Origin: Thermodesulfovibrionales bacterium
GTDB lineage: Bacteria > Nitrospirota > Thermodesulfovibrionia > Thermodesulfovibrionales > SM23-35
Length of the DNA: 21,868 nt
NCBI GenBank assembly: GCA_022013235.1
Contig: JAKLQR010000043.1
Span: 1 to 21,868 of the forward strand
Direction of reading: 5' to 3'
A program made the translations under genes and the position numbers. Position 1 is the stretch's first letter. Each line of letters opens with the position of its first letter. The notes under the pieces are model-generated. The model had not been told where the DNA came from. It made no database searches and saw nothing but the letters and a program-made list of their open reading frames with translations. This document shows positions 1-6,261 of the stretch, piece by piece.

Positions 1-551
1 ACCGCAATTACGAGCACGGCAATTGAGGAAACGACAGCAGGATAGATCATCGCGCCTTTTACCTTCTTCTTGAGCTTCATCGCTTTTTCGATATAAGATG
101 CGAGCCTGTTCAATATCGTGTCGAGGATCCCGCCTGCCTCACCTGCAGCAACCATATTCACATAGAGTTCAGTAAAGGTTCGTGGATGCTTTTTGAGCGC
201 ATCGGCATAGGTGGCGCCTGATTCGACATCACCTTTTACCTCCTGAAGCGTTTTCCCGAGCGATTTATTCTCGACCTGGGTTGAAAGGATATCAAGCGCC
301 TGAACAAGCGGCAGTCCGGCGTCAATCATTGTGGCAAACTGACGGGTGAAGATAACGATATCCTTGTCTTTGACTCTGCCGCCAAGCCCCATTTTGAACA
401 AAGACTTTTTCTGTTTCTCCGTAATAATCGTGGGGGTAATATTTCTCCGTCGCAGCTGGGCGATCACCTCTTCTTTTGTTGCGGCAGTTATCTCTCCGGT
501 TTCAACAGTACCCCTTACTGTTTTGCCTGACCATTGAAATACCATAGCCAT
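1..551 (-). CDS. pilC: Type IV pilus inner-membrane platform protein PilC, N-terminal part
   Basis: The frame opens with ATG at 551 and runs off the left window edge, leaving about 183 N-terminal residues of a family usually near 400. PilC is the polytopic platform that couples the PilB and PilT ATPases to pilin insertion and removal. Residues about 1-60 form the small N-terminal region. A T2SF (GspF-type) domain begins near residue 67 with FTRQFATMIDAGLPLVQAL, and a hydrophobic segment starts near residue 170 after a basic stretch, consistent with the first membrane span. The start lies one base after the pilT stop, and a GGGAGGGGG ribosome site sits inside the end of pilT, so translation is probably coupled. 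A second ATG at 545 is possible but worse placed. Everything C-terminal to the first membrane segment lies outside the window. Confidence 0.95.
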   Translation of the reverse strand, partial: MAMVFQWSGKTVRGTVETGEITAATKEEVIAQLRRRNITPTIITEKQKKSLFKMGLGGRVKDKDIVIFTRQFATMIDAGLPLVQALDILSTQVENKSLGKTLQEVKGDVESGATYADALKKHPRTFTELYVNMVAAGEAGGILDTILNRLASYIEKAMKLKKKVKGAMIYPAVVSSIAVLVIA

Positions 552-552
552 T

Positions 553-1647
553 TTACCCCCTCCCTTTACCAGAAGTTGCCGGCATACCCTTCTGGATCAT
601 CTGTACAATCTCATCGGATATCGTTGATCTTCCGAGTGCGTCTTCGTAAGTAATAAGACCCTTTGTATAAAGTTCGTAAAGAGACTGGTTCATTGTCTGC
701 ATGCCGTATTTAGTCTGGCCTGTCTGCATCATCGAGTAGATCTGATGGATCTTGTCTTCCCTGATCAGGTTTCTTATGGCAGGAGTGGGAACCAGCAACT
801 CGACTGCGAGAACCCGGCCTGTCCCGGATTTTTTCGGAATAAGCTGCTGAGCGAATATGCCCTCGAGAACAAAAGACAATTGAACCCTGATCTGTTCCTG
901 CTGATGCGGCGGGAAGACATCAATGACACGGTTTATTGTCTGCACTGCCGAATTGGTATGGAGCGTCGCCATGGTAAGATGGCCGGTTTCAGAAACCGTG
1001 AGCGCCGCTTCGATCGTTTCGAGATCGCGCATCTCTCCGATAAGCACGACATCCGGATCCTGTCTGAGGACATACCTGAGCGCTGACTTGAATGACACGG
1101 TATCCGCATTCACTTCACGCTGGTTGATAAGACACTTCTTGTGCGGGTGAAGGTATTCTATCGGATCTTCTACCGTTATGATGTGGTCATAACGCTCTGT
1201 ATTTATCCGGTCAACCATGGCGGCAAGTGTTGTTGATTTTCCGCTCCCGGTCGGTCCGGTAACCAGGATAAGTCCCCTTGGTCTTTTCACCATCTCATTG
1301 ACTATCTCCGGCAACCCGAGTTCTTTGAATCCCCGTATCTCAAAGGGGATGGTCCTGAATGCTCCGGCCACAGCGCCTCTCTGCATAAAGATATTCCCCC
1401 TGAATCTGCTCAGTCCTTTCACTCCAAATGACAGGTCAAGCTCGTTGCTTTCCTCAAATTTGTGTTTCTGGGCGTCGGTGAGAATACTGTAACAGAGGGC
1501 CTTCGTATCAGAAGGGTTCAGGGGAGGGTTATCCACACTGATCAGTTTTCCATCCACTCTCAACCTCGGCGGGCTCCCCGTAGTGATGTGCAGATCGGAA
1601 GCATTCTTCTCTATCATCATCTTTAATAACTCATACAGCGTTGCCAT
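553..1647 (-). CDS. pilT: Type IV pilus retraction ATPase PilT
   Basis: This 364-residue protein is full length for PilT, the hexameric cytoplasmic ATPase that drives pilus retraction, twitching motility and DNA uptake. Walker A is GPTGSGKS at 131-138. The Asp-box region is ITVEDPIEY near 157-165, and Walker B is DPDVVLIGEMRD at 197-208, followed by the His-box segment TGHLTMATLHTN. The PilT-specific AIRNLIRE motif at 290-297 separates it from PilB and from most PilU proteins. No N-terminal MshEN domain is present. The ATG at 1647 is preceded by AAGGGGTGAG at good spacing. The gene lies between pilB and pilC on the same strand and has its own promoter candidate at 1702-1730. PilU or another PilT paralogue is the alternative, but the AIRNLIRE motif makes PilT the better call. 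Confidence 0.97.
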   Translation of the reverse strand: MATLYELLKMMIEKNASDLHITTGSPPRLRVDGKLISVDNPPLNPSDTKALCYSILTDAQKHKFEESNELDLSFGVKGLSRFRGNIFMQRGAVAGAFRTIPFEIRGFKELGLPEIVNEMVKRPRGLILVTGPTGSGKSTTLAAMVDRINTERYDHIITVEDPIEYLHPHKKCLINQREVNADTVSFKSALRYVLRQDPDVVLIGEMRDLETIEAALTVSETGHLTMATLHTNSAVQTINRVIDVFPPHQQEQIRVQLSFVLEGIFAQQLIPKKSGTGRVLAVELLVPTPAIRNLIREDKIHQIYSMMQTGQTKYGMQTMNQSLYELYTKGLITYEDALGRSTISDEIVQMIQKGMPATSGKGRG

Positions 1648-1673
1648 AACTCACCCCTTTAGTAACATTCTTA

Positions 1674-1694
1674 TTGCCAGATTGCAATTGGCAA
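1674..1694 (-). other. Hairpin in the predicted pilT 5' leader
   Basis: TTGCCA (1674-1679) and TGGCAA (1689-1694) form a perfect 6-bp stem around a 9-base loop. The stem would sit at the very 5' end of a transcript starting from the promoter candidate at 1702-1730. A 5' stabilising hairpin or a small operator are both possible; the repeat is visible but any function is inferred. Confidence 0.35.
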
Positions 1695-1701
1695 CCAAAT
1701 C

Positions 1702-1730
1702 ATTATATCATAGTATCCGGAGTCTGATAA
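1702..1730 (-). promoter_or_regulatory. Candidate sigma-70 promoter for pilT-pilC
   Basis: On the minus strand, TTATCA (1730-1725, four of six matches to TTGACA) is followed by exactly 17 bases and a perfect TATAAT (1707-1702). The predicted start is near 1695, giving a leader of about 48 bases before the pilT ATG. The position in the 111-base pilB-pilT gap fits an internal promoter giving pilT and pilC expression independent of pilB. Confidence 0.5.
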
Positions 1731-1758
1731 CCCATACCTGATCAGCTGTGTGCCATCA

Positions 1759-3570
1759 TCAGTCTCCAAAGGTAACCCTCATCACTTCTTCCAGGGACGT
1801 TCTCCCCTCCTTCACTTTTGACAGGCCGCTCTGCCGCAATGTCTTCATTCCCATTCTCATCGCTGTCTTCTTCAATTCATCTGCAGATGCTCCTTCGAGC
1901 ACCATCTCCTTGATTTCCGGACCGATGAGCATAACTTCATAGAGCGCTATCCTGCCCTTGTACCCTGAATTATTGCAGGTCGGGCAGCCTTTCCCTTTAT
2001 AGGCCTTAACCTTCGCGGCTTCTTCTTCAGAAAACCCTACCTGCACAAGGGCCTGCACAGGGACTTTTTCTTCCTGTTTGCACTGGAGGCAGATCTTCCG
2101 TGCAAGCCGCTGGGCTGCGATAAGTATAACTGATGCGGAGACGAGAAACGGCTCAATCCCCATGTTCAATAGCCTGCTTATACTGCTCGGGGCATCATTC
2201 GTATGGAGTGTGCTGAGGACAAGATGACCTGTGAGTGCTGCCTTGACAGCGATCTCCGCCGTCTCAAAATCACGTATTTCGCCAACAAGGATAATATCCG
2301 GGCTCTGGCGCAAGAATGCCCGCAGGGCAGAAGCAAAGGTCAATCCGATTTCTTCCCTTACCTGCACCTGGTTCATCCCCAGAAAATTATATTCAACAGG
2401 GTCCTCGGCCGTCATGATATTAATCCCGGGTTTATTGAGGAAACTGAGTGCAGAATAGAGGGTTGTTGTCTTGCCGCTTCCCGTAGGTCCGGTAACGAGA
2501 ATCATGCCGTACGGCTTATCAAGGACATCCAGGAACCTCTTCAATGACTCTTCTGCAAAGCCGAGCTTCGTGAGATCCACCTGGAGGTTCGCTTTATCGA
2601 GTATCCTGAGGACGGTTTTTTCTCCAAAAAGACAGGGAAGAACCGATACGCGGAAATCGATCTCTTTTTTCTTCCCGAGCCTCAATTTTATTCTGCCGTC
2701 CTGGGGGAGCCTTCTCTCGGCGATACCAAGCTTTGACATAATTTTGAGACGCGACGTGATAGGATTTTTTATTCTTAACGGCAGATTCATTGCATTAAAG
2801 AGAACTCCGTCAACCCGGTACCGCACACGCAGGGTAGTTTCATAGGGCTCAATATGAATATCACTCGCCCCGCCCTTTATCGCATTAATGAGAATACCGT
2901 TCACAAGCTTGACAATCGGTTCTTCAACCTCGCCACCTGCGGCATCTTCCTGCTCAACGAAGGCTTCAATACTGTCAAGGGCGTCACCAACAACCTTATC
3001 GAACTCTTGTACATCTACCATGAGGCTCTCATCGTCCTGTGACGCAATATTATCTTCTTTGAGATCGTCTTCAGTAAAGGTATAGTCTTGTGCCTGAAGG
3101 GACTTCGCCGATGCCGCCTTTTTCGTCGTAACCAGCGCCTCGCCGCTTCCCCGGTAATAGGTCGATATCGCCTGCAGCACCGACGATTCACCGGCTACCA
3201 CTACCTCAACATTATACCCCGTCATGAACTTCACGTCGTCTATCACAAATACATTCGACGGATCAGCCATCGCTATCGTCAACGTAGCGCCCACTCTCGC
3301 TACAGGGATGATCAGATATTTCCGCGCTATCTCAAGAGGAACCAGCTTTAATACCGACGGGTCTATCTTGTAGTCGGAGAGGTTGATCGCCGGAACCCCC
3401 CACTGCTTGCTTAAAAACGCAATCAGCTTGTCTTCCGTCAAATACCCCAGCTTGATCAGGTTCGTCCCCAGCCTCCCCCCTTCCCGACGCTGCAGACCAA
3501 CCGCCTCCCTTAACTGATCCTCAGTGATTATATTCCCCGTTACCAGTAACTGCCCTAATTTCGTTGCCAT
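1759..3570 (-). CDS. pilB: Type IV pilus extension ATPase PilB with MshEN cyclic di-GMP domain
   Basis: This 603-residue hexameric ATPase powers pilus assembly. Residues 4-27 and 33-56 form two 24-residue MshEN motifs of the pattern [R/K]LGxxLxxxG...L...Q, separated by five residues. After a linker the core follows. Walker A is GPTGSGKT at 361-368, the Asp box is TAEDPVEY near 387-394, Walker B is SPDIILVGEIRD near 423-434, and the His box is TGHLVLSTLHTN. Four cysteines (C494, C497, C529, C532) make the zinc site typical of PilB/GspE and absent from PilT. The neighbours pilT and pilC make PilB more likely than GspE or MshE. The ATG at 3570 lacks a convincing Shine-Dalgarno sequence, and the promoter candidate just upstream predicts a leaderless mRNA. 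Codon 1 of motif I is Lys instead of the usual Arg. Confidence 0.96.
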   Translation of the reverse strand: MATKLGQLLVTGNIITEDQLREAVGLQRREGGRLGTNLIKLGYLTEDKLIAFLSKQWGVPAINLSDYKIDPSVLKLVPLEIARKYLIIPVARVGATLTIAMADPSNVFVIDDVKFMTGYNVEVVVAGESSVLQAISTYYRGSGEALVTTKKAASAKSLQAQDYTFTEDDLKEDNIASQDDESLMVDVQEFDKVVGDALDSIEAFVEQEDAAGGEVEEPIVKLVNGILINAIKGGASDIHIEPYETTLRVRYRVDGVLFNAMNLPLRIKNPITSRLKIMSKLGIAERRLPQDGRIKLRLGKKKEIDFRVSVLPCLFGEKTVLRILDKANLQVDLTKLGFAEESLKRFLDVLDKPYGMILVTGPTGSGKTTTLYSALSFLNKPGINIMTAEDPVEYNFLGMNQVQVREEIGLTFASALRAFLRQSPDIILVGEIRDFETAEIAVKAALTGHLVLSTLHTNDAPSSISRLLNMGIEPFLVSASVILIAAQRLARKICLQCKQEEKVPVQALVQVGFSEEEAAKVKAYKGKGCPTCNNSGYKGRIALYEVMLIGPEIKEMVLEGASADELKKTAMRMGMKTLRQSGLSKVKEGRTSLEEVMRVTFGD

Positions 3571-3576
3571 GTTTCA

Positions 3577-3605
3577 ACCATATAGAAAAAATCCGTTTCT
3601 GTCAA
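3577..3605 (-). promoter_or_regulatory. Candidate sigma-70 promoter for pilB
   Basis: A perfect TTGACA (3605-3600, minus strand) is followed by 17 bases and TATGGT (3582-3577, four of six matches to TATAAT). Counting six bases past the -10 element puts +1 at 3570, the A of the pilB ATG. An overlapping TATATG (3584-3579) at 15-base spacing is a less good alternative -10. Confidence 0.5.
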
Positions 3606-3617
3606 CAAAGCAGACAT

Positions 3618-3629
3618 GCATATATATGC
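3618..3629. promoter_or_regulatory. 12-bp palindrome in the divergent promoter region
   Basis: GCATATATATGC is a perfect palindrome near the middle of the gap between pilB and the plus-strand Toprim gene, just upstream of the pilB -35 box. A dimeric regulator could bind here and act on both directions. AT-rich alternating palindromes also arise by chance, so confidence is low. Confidence 0.3.
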
Positions 3630-3630
3630 T

Positions 3631-3661
3631 TTGGGATATATGTATTTTCATCAATTATAAT
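3631..3661 (+). promoter_or_regulatory. Candidate promoter for the Toprim-yraN unit
   Basis: TTGGGA (3631-3636, four of six matches to TTGACA) precedes a perfect TATAAT (3656-3661) at 19-base spacing, slightly long for sigma-70. Transcription would start near 3668, giving a leader of roughly 58 bases before the ATG at 3726. The ATTATAAT block reads as TATAAT on both strands, so orientation rests on the position relative to the gene. Confidence 0.35.
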
Positions 3662-3725
3662 AGCAAATTTCGTCTATTTTTTAATCATTATTTGTAAATC
3701 ACATTCTCCATTGTGTAAGATAAAA

Positions 3726-4199
3726 ATGAATATGACGAATACAGACAGGAATACCCCTTCTGCTGACGATATCGAAAGGGCGAACAGGCTCCTGGAGATC
3801 ATCGAAGACCTCCACGAGGTCAACAGAGACACTCCTGTGATTGTAGAAGGGAAAAAAGACACATCAGCGCTCCGGTCTCTCGGCCTTGAGGGAAACATCG
3901 TTACTCTTCACAACGGAAAGAACCTCTATGACTTCTGTGATGATATAAAAGGCCGGTTTGAGAAAGTTATCCTGCTCCTCGACTGGGACAGGACAGGAGA
4001 TACTCTGTACCGTACTCTTTCGGAAAACCTTACAGGACACTGGGAAGAATTTGCTTCTTTCAGGGATATCCTCAAAATCCTCTGTCAAAAAGATATCCAT
4101 GCTATCGAAGGGCTCCCAAAACTCATCATGAGGCTCCAGGGAAACGATAGCCCCCGAATCACTCCCTTTTCAATAGAGGACCTTTCGGTCGGTCAGTGA
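3726..4199 (+). CDS. Small Toprim-domain protein, archaeal UPF0292-like
   Basis: I place the start at the ATG at 3726, giving 157 residues. The frame stays open upstream to 3564, but that stretch overlaps the pilB start and promoter and encodes a low-quality hydrophobic segment. Residues 38-45 (VIVEGKKD) supply the Toprim glutamate E41, and residues 82-92 (ILLLDWDRTGD) supply the DxD pair D86/D88. Together these would bind the catalytic magnesium. A helical N-terminus (about 14-33) precedes the fold. The C-terminal KDIHAIEGLPKLI resembles, from memory, the end of the archaeal UPF0292 Toprim proteins. Toprim enzymes include DnaG primases, topoisomerases, RNase M5 and OLD nucleases; this one is too small for the first two and lacks other recognisable domains. 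Its substrate is unknown. It overlaps yraN by four bases. An RNase M5-like protein is the main alternative. Confidence 0.8.
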   Translation: MNMTNTDRNTPSADDIERANRLLEIIEDLHEVNRDTPVIVEGKKDTSALRSLGLEGNIVTLHNGKNLYDFCDDIKGRFEKVILLLDWDRTGDTLYRTLSENLTGHWEEFASFRDILKILCQKDIHAIEGLPKLIMRLQGNDSPRITPFSIEDLSVGQ

Positions 4200-4546
4200 G
4201 AGCGCTTGGCACGAGCGGTGAGGAACTGGCGTCACATTTTCTCGAGAAAAAAGGGTACCGGATAATCGAGCGAAATTATAAAACGCCAATCGGAGAAATC
4301 GATATTATTGCAAAAGACAGGGAGATCATAGTTTTTGTTGAAGTCAAGACAAGAACCGACATCTCATTCGGTTACCCGTTCGAATCGGTCCATGCAAAAA
4401 AACAACACAAATTAAAAAACCTCGCGCTGCTCTATATGAAAAAAAAGAGGATACAATCACCCGCGCGGTTCGATGTACTCAGTATCATCCTCAGAAAAAA
4501 TGGCCCCTCTGAAATTGAACATATCAAGGATGCCTTTGAAGTGTAA
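4196..4546 (+). CDS. yraN: YraN family (UPF0102) endonuclease-like protein
   Basis: This 116-residue protein is the usual length for the YraN/UPF0102 family, which has a PD-(D/E)XK restriction-endonuclease-like fold. Active-site residues are visible: GEIDII gives D36, and FVEVKTR gives E49 and K51. The N-terminal GTSGEELASHFLEKKGY is the family signature. The family's cellular role is not settled; a DNA-processing or junction-cleaving role has been suggested from the fold. The start is GTG at 4196, overlapping the TGA of the Toprim gene (GTGA). A GAGG lies about 15 bases upstream, which is long spacing, so coupled translation is likely. In many bacteria yraN sits near rplS and rnhB; here its partner is a Toprim gene instead. 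Confidence 0.9.
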   Translation: MRALGTSGEELASHFLEKKGYRIIERNYKTPIGEIDIIAKDREIIVFVEVKTRTDISFGYPFESVHAKKQHKLKNLALLYMKKKRIQSPARFDVLSIILRKNGPSEIEHIKDAFEV

Positions 4547-4553
4547 TCAGAAT

Positions 4554-4594
4554 AAAAAATGAGAAGGAATGAACTTCTATTCATCGCTTCTCAT
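4554..4594 (-). terminator. Rho-independent terminator of the ribosomal operon (minus)
   Basis: ATGAGAAG (4559-4566) pairs perfectly with CTTCTCAT (4587-4594), and inside it ATGAA (4569-4573) pairs with TTCAT (4580-4584) around a 6-base loop, with a 2x2 internal mismatch. Read on the minus strand the hairpin is followed by TTTTTT (4559-4554). It lies just past the rplQ stop, where transcription of the alpha operon should end. The stem is AT-rich, so strength is uncertain. Confidence 0.7.
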
Positions 4595-4599
4595 CTCTC

Positions 4600-4637
4600 A
4601 GGCAGTTCTATAGGAACGCCTGTTATTTTTCTTGCTT
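4600..4637 (+). terminator. Rho-independent terminator of the Toprim-yraN unit (plus)
   Basis: AGGC (4600-4603) pairs with GCCT (4618-4621), and GTTC (4605-4608) pairs with GAAC (4614-4617), with one bulged A and a 5-base loop. On the plus strand it is followed by GTTATTTTTCTTGCTTTTT. That T-rich tract is the antisense of the lysine-rich end of rplQ. Only one yraN-side hairpin has downstream T residues, so this one most likely serves the plus-strand genes. Confidence 0.6.
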
Positions 4638-5033
4638 TTTCTTCTCTGCTTTTGCTTCTTCTGTCTTTCTCAATGCTCCGTAGTCAATAAACTCGATCAC
4701 CGCCATGGGAGCAGAGTCGTTGACCCGGTTCCTTGTATGCATGATCCTGAGGTATCCGCCGTTCCGCCCCGAAAACCGGGGGGCGATCTCTCCAAAAAGC
4801 TTTGCAAGGGAAGTCCTATTCGAGAGGTATGCAAAGGCAAGTCGTTTTGCATGGAGATCACCCCTGATTCCAAGAGTCACCATTTTTTCGGCTATCTTCC
4901 TTACTTCCTTTGCTTTTGCAACAGTGGTTTCTATCCTCTGGTGCTCAATCAATGAATTCACGAGTCCCCGCAAGAGCGCTTTCCGTTGATTTGCGGTTCT
5001 CCCGAATAATCTGCCGTCAACTCTGTGTCGCAT
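4623..5033 (-). CDS. rplQ: 50S ribosomal protein L17
   Basis: This is the last gene of the alpha operon. L17 binds 23S rRNA near the peptide exit side of the large subunit. The N-terminus MRHRVDGRLFGRTANQRKAL is the family signature, and the C-terminal YLRIMHTRNRVNDSAPMAVIEF segment closes the conserved domain near residue 118. At 136 residues it is somewhat longer than the usual ~120 because of a charged tail (EEAKAEKKKQEK). The gene starts at ATG 5033 inside the end of rpoA, overlapping it by 17 bases, with GGAGG in the rpoA coding sequence as ribosome site. Two hairpins follow the stop codon, the second of which is the likely operon terminator. Confidence 0.98.
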   Translation of the reverse strand: MRHRVDGRLFGRTANQRKALLRGLVNSLIEHQRIETTVAKAKEVRKIAEKMVTLGIRGDLHAKRLAFAYLSNRTSLAKLFGEIAPRFSGRNGGYLRIMHTRNRVNDSAPMAVIEFIDYGALRKTEEAKAEKKKQEK

Positions 5034-6069
5034 CTTTGTCTATACCTCCGCCATGTAAAACTACCTCTCTGTTCAGAGCCTCCAGGTCAACTCTCATGCC
5101 GAGACGAAGTCCCATTCCGTGCAATATCTCCTTGATTTCATTCAGAGACTTGCGGCCAAAATTTTTCGTTCTGAGCATCTCTTGTTCCGTCTTCTGAACA
5201 AGGTCAGCAATAGTTTTAATATTCGCATTCTTGAGACAATTGTAAGACCTTACGGAAAGTTCGAGTTCATCGACACTCTTGAGGAGGTTTGCATTGAAGA
5301 TCGGATCCTCGGTGGCTACGTCACTAAAATCAGGCTGTTCTGCTGAAATTCCTTCTTCTTCTAAATCCTCATCCTCCAGCAGAAAGAGATTCATATGCTC
5401 GATGAGAATCGCCGCTGCCAGTGAAACCGCTTTTTCCGGGGTTACTCCTCCATCGGTCCATATCTCCATAACTAACCGGTCATAATCCGTTGCCCGCCCA
5501 ACCCGGGCCTTTTCTACGATAAAAGTGACCTTCTTTATCGGGGTAAAAACAGAGTCGACCGCAATGACGTTTATCGGCAGGTCCTCTTCTTTATGGAGTT
5601 CTGCAGACACATATCCCTTCCCCTTCTTCAAGTACATCTCTGCTTCGAAAGTTGCATCTTTATCAACAGTTGCGATTACCTGATCGGGATTTAACACCAT
5701 AAAGGTCCCGTCGCTGTGAATGTCCTCACCTGTCACTACCTTCGGGCCCTTCACTTTAATCATTGCAATCTTCTTCTCGCTTGAATAGAGCTTCACTCTG
5801 ATTTTCTTGATATTCAGAACAATATCGACAACATCTTCTTTTATGCCTTTTATTGTCGAAAATTCATGGAGCGCTCCAGGTATCTTAACCGCAGTAATCG
5901 CAGAACCCTCAATAGAGGAAAGCAATACCCTCCTCAGTGCATTTCCCAGGGTGGTCCCAAACCCGCGCTCCAGAGGCTCAGCTATGAGTTTTCCATACTC
6001 ATCAGTCAGTGTTTCCTCATCAAATCCAACTGAATCCGGAAGCTGAAAGCCTATTTTTTTCAGATCCAT
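5017..6069 (-). CDS. rpoA: DNA-directed RNA polymerase subunit alpha
   Basis: The alpha subunit dimer nucleates RNA polymerase assembly, and its C-terminal domain contacts UP elements and activators. The N-terminal domain (about 1-235) shows the dimer-forming GFGTTLGNALRRVLLSS near 36-52. A flexible acidic linker follows, and the C-terminal domain spans about 265-330. There LSVRSYNCLKN gives R274 and N277, the counterparts of the E. coli DNA-binding R265 and N268, and NFGRKSLNEIK continues the helix-hairpin-helix. At 350 residues it is slightly longer than the usual 325-340. A strong GAGGAGG precedes the ATG at 6069. The gene follows rpsD after an unusually long 192-base gap that holds a hairpin and a weak promoter candidate, and it overlaps rplQ at its 3' end. 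Confidence 0.99.
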   Translation of the reverse strand: MDLKKIGFQLPDSVGFDEETLTDEYGKLIAEPLERGFGTTLGNALRRVLLSSIEGSAITAVKIPGALHEFSTIKGIKEDVVDIVLNIKKIRVKLYSSEKKIAMIKVKGPKVVTGEDIHSDGTFMVLNPDQVIATVDKDATFEAEMYLKKGKGYVSAELHKEEDLPINVIAVDSVFTPIKKVTFIVEKARVGRATDYDRLVMEIWTDGGVTPEKAVSLAAAILIEHMNLFLLEDEDLEEEGISAEQPDFSDVATEDPIFNANLLKSVDELELSVRSYNCLKNANIKTIADLVQKTEQEMLRTKNFGRKSLNEIKEILHGMGLRLGMRVDLEALNREVVLHGGGIDKDATQS

Positions 6070-6126
6070 AAGGCCTCCTCAAACAACCCCAGCACACTTT
6101 CTTCGAAATCGCAAAAACCAATACCG

Positions 6127-6154
6127 CACAGATCCAAGGGTATTTCCCTCTGTG
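6127..6154 (-). other. Hairpin in the rpsD-rpoA gap
   Basis: CACAGA (6127-6132) pairs with TCTGTG (6149-6154), continued by GGG (6138-6140) with CCC (6146-6148) around the loop TATTT. A five-base bulge separates the two helices on one side. The structure sits about 60 bases upstream of the rpoA ATG and is not followed by a T tract, so it is not a simple terminator. mRNA processing or translational control of rpoA is possible. Confidence 0.4.
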
Positions 6155-6219
6155 TAAGTGAATGCCGGTTATCGGTTTCTGGTCTTGCCGGTGTCTGGAA
6201 TTTCGTTCTTATCATTAAA

Positions 6220-6250
6220 ATTTTACTGTTTCTTATAAGTGTCGTATCAA
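6220..6250 (-). promoter_or_regulatory. Weak candidate internal promoter for rpoA-rplQ
   Basis: On the minus strand TTGATA (6250-6245, five of six matches) precedes TAAAAT (6225-6220, five of six) at 19-base spacing, which is longer than optimal. It lies early in the 192-base gap between rpsD and rpoA and would give a leader of about 140 bases. The surrounding AT-rich composition raises the chance of a coincidental match. Confidence 0.3.
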
Positions 6251-6261
6251 GAGGTTTATTC

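Noticed and set aside
1648..1758. A sigma-54 promoter upstream of pilT or pilB.
   Set aside because: No GG-N10-GC element of the TGGCAC-N5-TTGCA type was found; sigma-70-like elements fit better.
3564..3725. N-terminal extension of the Toprim gene to an ATG at 3564.
   Set aside because: It overlaps the start of pilB and its promoter, encodes a hydrophobic, non-Toprim stretch, and the ATG at 3726 gives a normal Toprim start.
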